This document shows, in pieces, positions 63,274-64,000 of a DNA stretch of 64,000 nt. The position numbers and the translations under genes are program-made. Positions within the stretch are counted from its first letter, which is position 1; the number at the start of each line of letters is the position of its first letter. This DNA comes from Treponema sp. (GTDB taxonomy: Bacteria > Spirochaetota > Spirochaetia > Treponematales > Treponemataceae), in NCBI GenBank assembly GCA_017617145.1, contig JAFZWX010000143.1, positions 28,180 through 92,179 on the forward strand, given 5' to 3'. Under the pieces are notes generated by a model. The model saw nothing but the letters and a program-made list of their open reading frames with translations, searched no databases and had not been told where the DNA came from.

Positions 63274-63335
63274 TTGACAATTTTTCGCAGGTTGTGTTAC
63301 TATTCACAGTAACAAATGTTACTGTGAATAGTAAC
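63274..63335 (+). promoter_or_regulatory. Promoter and two palindromic operators of the ECF transporter
   Basis: TTGACA (63274-63279), 18 nt, TACTAT (63298-63303). The -10 lies in GTTACTATTCACAGTAAC (63296-63313); a second site GTTACTGTGAATAGTAAC follows at 63318-63335. Same palindrome and same overlap with the -10 as at 50705. Confidence 0.78.
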
Positions 63336-63355
63336 ACAAAAAAGAGGTAAGATTT

Positions 63356-63928
63356 ATGGAAAAACGAGTAATCGAAAACGAAGAAAAAAAAGGAGTTGAA
63401 CTCCGCGACTTACTGCTAACTGCAGTACTCTTGGCAGCTGGTGCTGTATTAAAATTTTTTGTTGGTGCATTCATCAACATTGCAGGCATGAAACCTAACT
63501 TTGTTATTGCAATGTACTGTATGGTAATTGTTCTTCTTCGTCCAAAAATCTGGTATAGCATTATAGTTGGTCTTCTGGCTGGAGCAATCTGTCAGTTCTT
63601 CCCGGGAACACCTTATTTGAACTTTGCTTCTGAATTTGCAGGTGCTCTTTGTATGGGACTTTTGATTATGATTCCTGCAAAGAATAAGACTGTAGAAATT
63701 GTACTTGCAGCAGTTAGTACATTTATCAGCACAGTAATTTCGGGCGGATTGTATACAGTATTGCTTTTTGTTGTAATCAAATCTGATCCAAGTGCAATTG
63801 CAGCTTATGTACCAATCGTACTTGGAACTGCAAGCTTGAATGCAGTTATTGTTGCACTTTTGTACGCACCTTTGATGAAGGCAATTAAAAAGCCGTTTAT
63901 TTGTGACGCTAATAAGGAAGCCGCATAA
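63356..63928 (+). CDS. ECF transporter substrate-binding (S) component, TrpP-like
   Basis: A 190-aa membrane protein with about five or six helices. NIAGMKPNFVIAMYCMVIVLLRPKIWYSIIVGLLAG resembles the GMKPDF segment of TrpP-type tryptophan permeases. It starts with GAGGT as a ribosome site and is directly followed by an ATPase gene sharing one base, so it is the S component of an ECF system. Tryptophan or another aromatic compound is the likely cargo, by homology and by sharing operators with the aryl-acetate ligase gene. Confidence 0.8.
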   Translation: MEKRVIENEEKKGVELRDLLLTAVLLAAGAVLKFFVGAFINIAGMKPNFVIAMYCMVIVLLRPKIWYSIIVGLLAGAICQFFPGTPYLNFASEFAGALCMGLLIMIPAKNKTVEIVLAAVSTFISTVISGGLYTVLLFVVIKSDPSAIAAYVPIVLGTASLNAVIVALLYAPLMKAIKKPFICDANKEAA

Positions 63929-64000
63929 TGATTGAAATACAGGAACTAACCTTTAAGTACACCGATTCTAAAAAGAATGCGCTTGAAAATATTACGCTTA
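63928..64000 (+). CDS. ECF transporter ATPase (start only)
   Basis: The ATG at 63928 shares its A with the stop of the S component. The visible start MIEIQELTFKYTDSKKNALE is typical of EcfA-type ATPases. The gene runs out of the window. Confidence 0.8.
   Translation, partial: MIEIQELTFKYTDSKKNALENITL

Overview
The window looks like the chromosome of a host- or rumen-associated Treponema (Spirochaetota). The evidence is the moderately AT-rich sequence, very large surface lipoproteins, a DUF4954 protein, OmpA/FadL-like envelope proteins, an RsbU-type phosphatase cluster, a FliL-like protein, and close stacking of short palindromic repeats. No rRNA, CRISPR array, prophage or transposase was seen. 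Two tRNA genes are present (Leu-UAA and Asn-GUU).

Layout. 1-6.5 kb: two paralogous lipoprotein genes, each with a poly-G tract inside the signal peptide (9 G in frame, 10 G out of frame), separated by an XRE-protease/PIN toxin-antitoxin pair. 6.6-20.6 kb: housekeeping genes (AEC permease, small exporter, radical SAM protein, murD, tRNA-Leu, leuA, DUF4954), a zinc-motif-less M16 protein, an acidic-repeat membrane protein, tRNA-Asn and 5-formyl-THF cyclo-ligase. 20.6-24.8 kb: two envelope proteins. 24.9-27.3 kb: a PP2C phosphatase, anti-sigma-type kinase and STAS protein. 27.3-36 kb: a SUMF1-type protein, an unknown 525-aa protein, hflX, a FliL-like gene, a C_GCxxG_C_C protein and a heterodimeric ABC exporter. 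36-39.3 kb: an Eco47II-like restriction-modification locus. 39.4-42 kb: a GHKL/LytTR two-component system and pta. 42-49.2 kb: two giant lipoproteins. 49.4-50.7 kb: an aryl-acetate CoA ligase. 51.1-53.9 kb: a second R-M-like cassette (EcoRI-type adenine methylase, DUF262-HNH protein, divergent XRE gene). 53.9-63.1 kb: a membrane-anchored SARP-like regulator, a tiny membrane-peptide gene, and a three-gene surface operon (large lipoprotein, TPR/dead transglutaminase barrel, intact transglutaminase barrel). 63.3-64 kb: an ECF transporter whose operators match the one at the CoA ligase.

The most striking signal is at 53.9-63.2 kb. The membrane-anchored winged-helix regulator sits beside three pairs of TGTGCT direct repeats with an 11-bp period. 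Two more such pairs lie in front of the lipoprotein operon 8 kb away. In both promoters the last repeat ends exactly 9 bp before the -10 box. This is the binding-site architecture known for SARP activators and suggests a dedicated surface-remodelling regulon. Other strong signals are the poly-G phase-variation pair, at least eight genes whose -10 box lies only 6-7 nt before the ATG (predicted leaderless mRNAs), and a 24-bp palindromic element inserted in several reading frames of unrelated genes.
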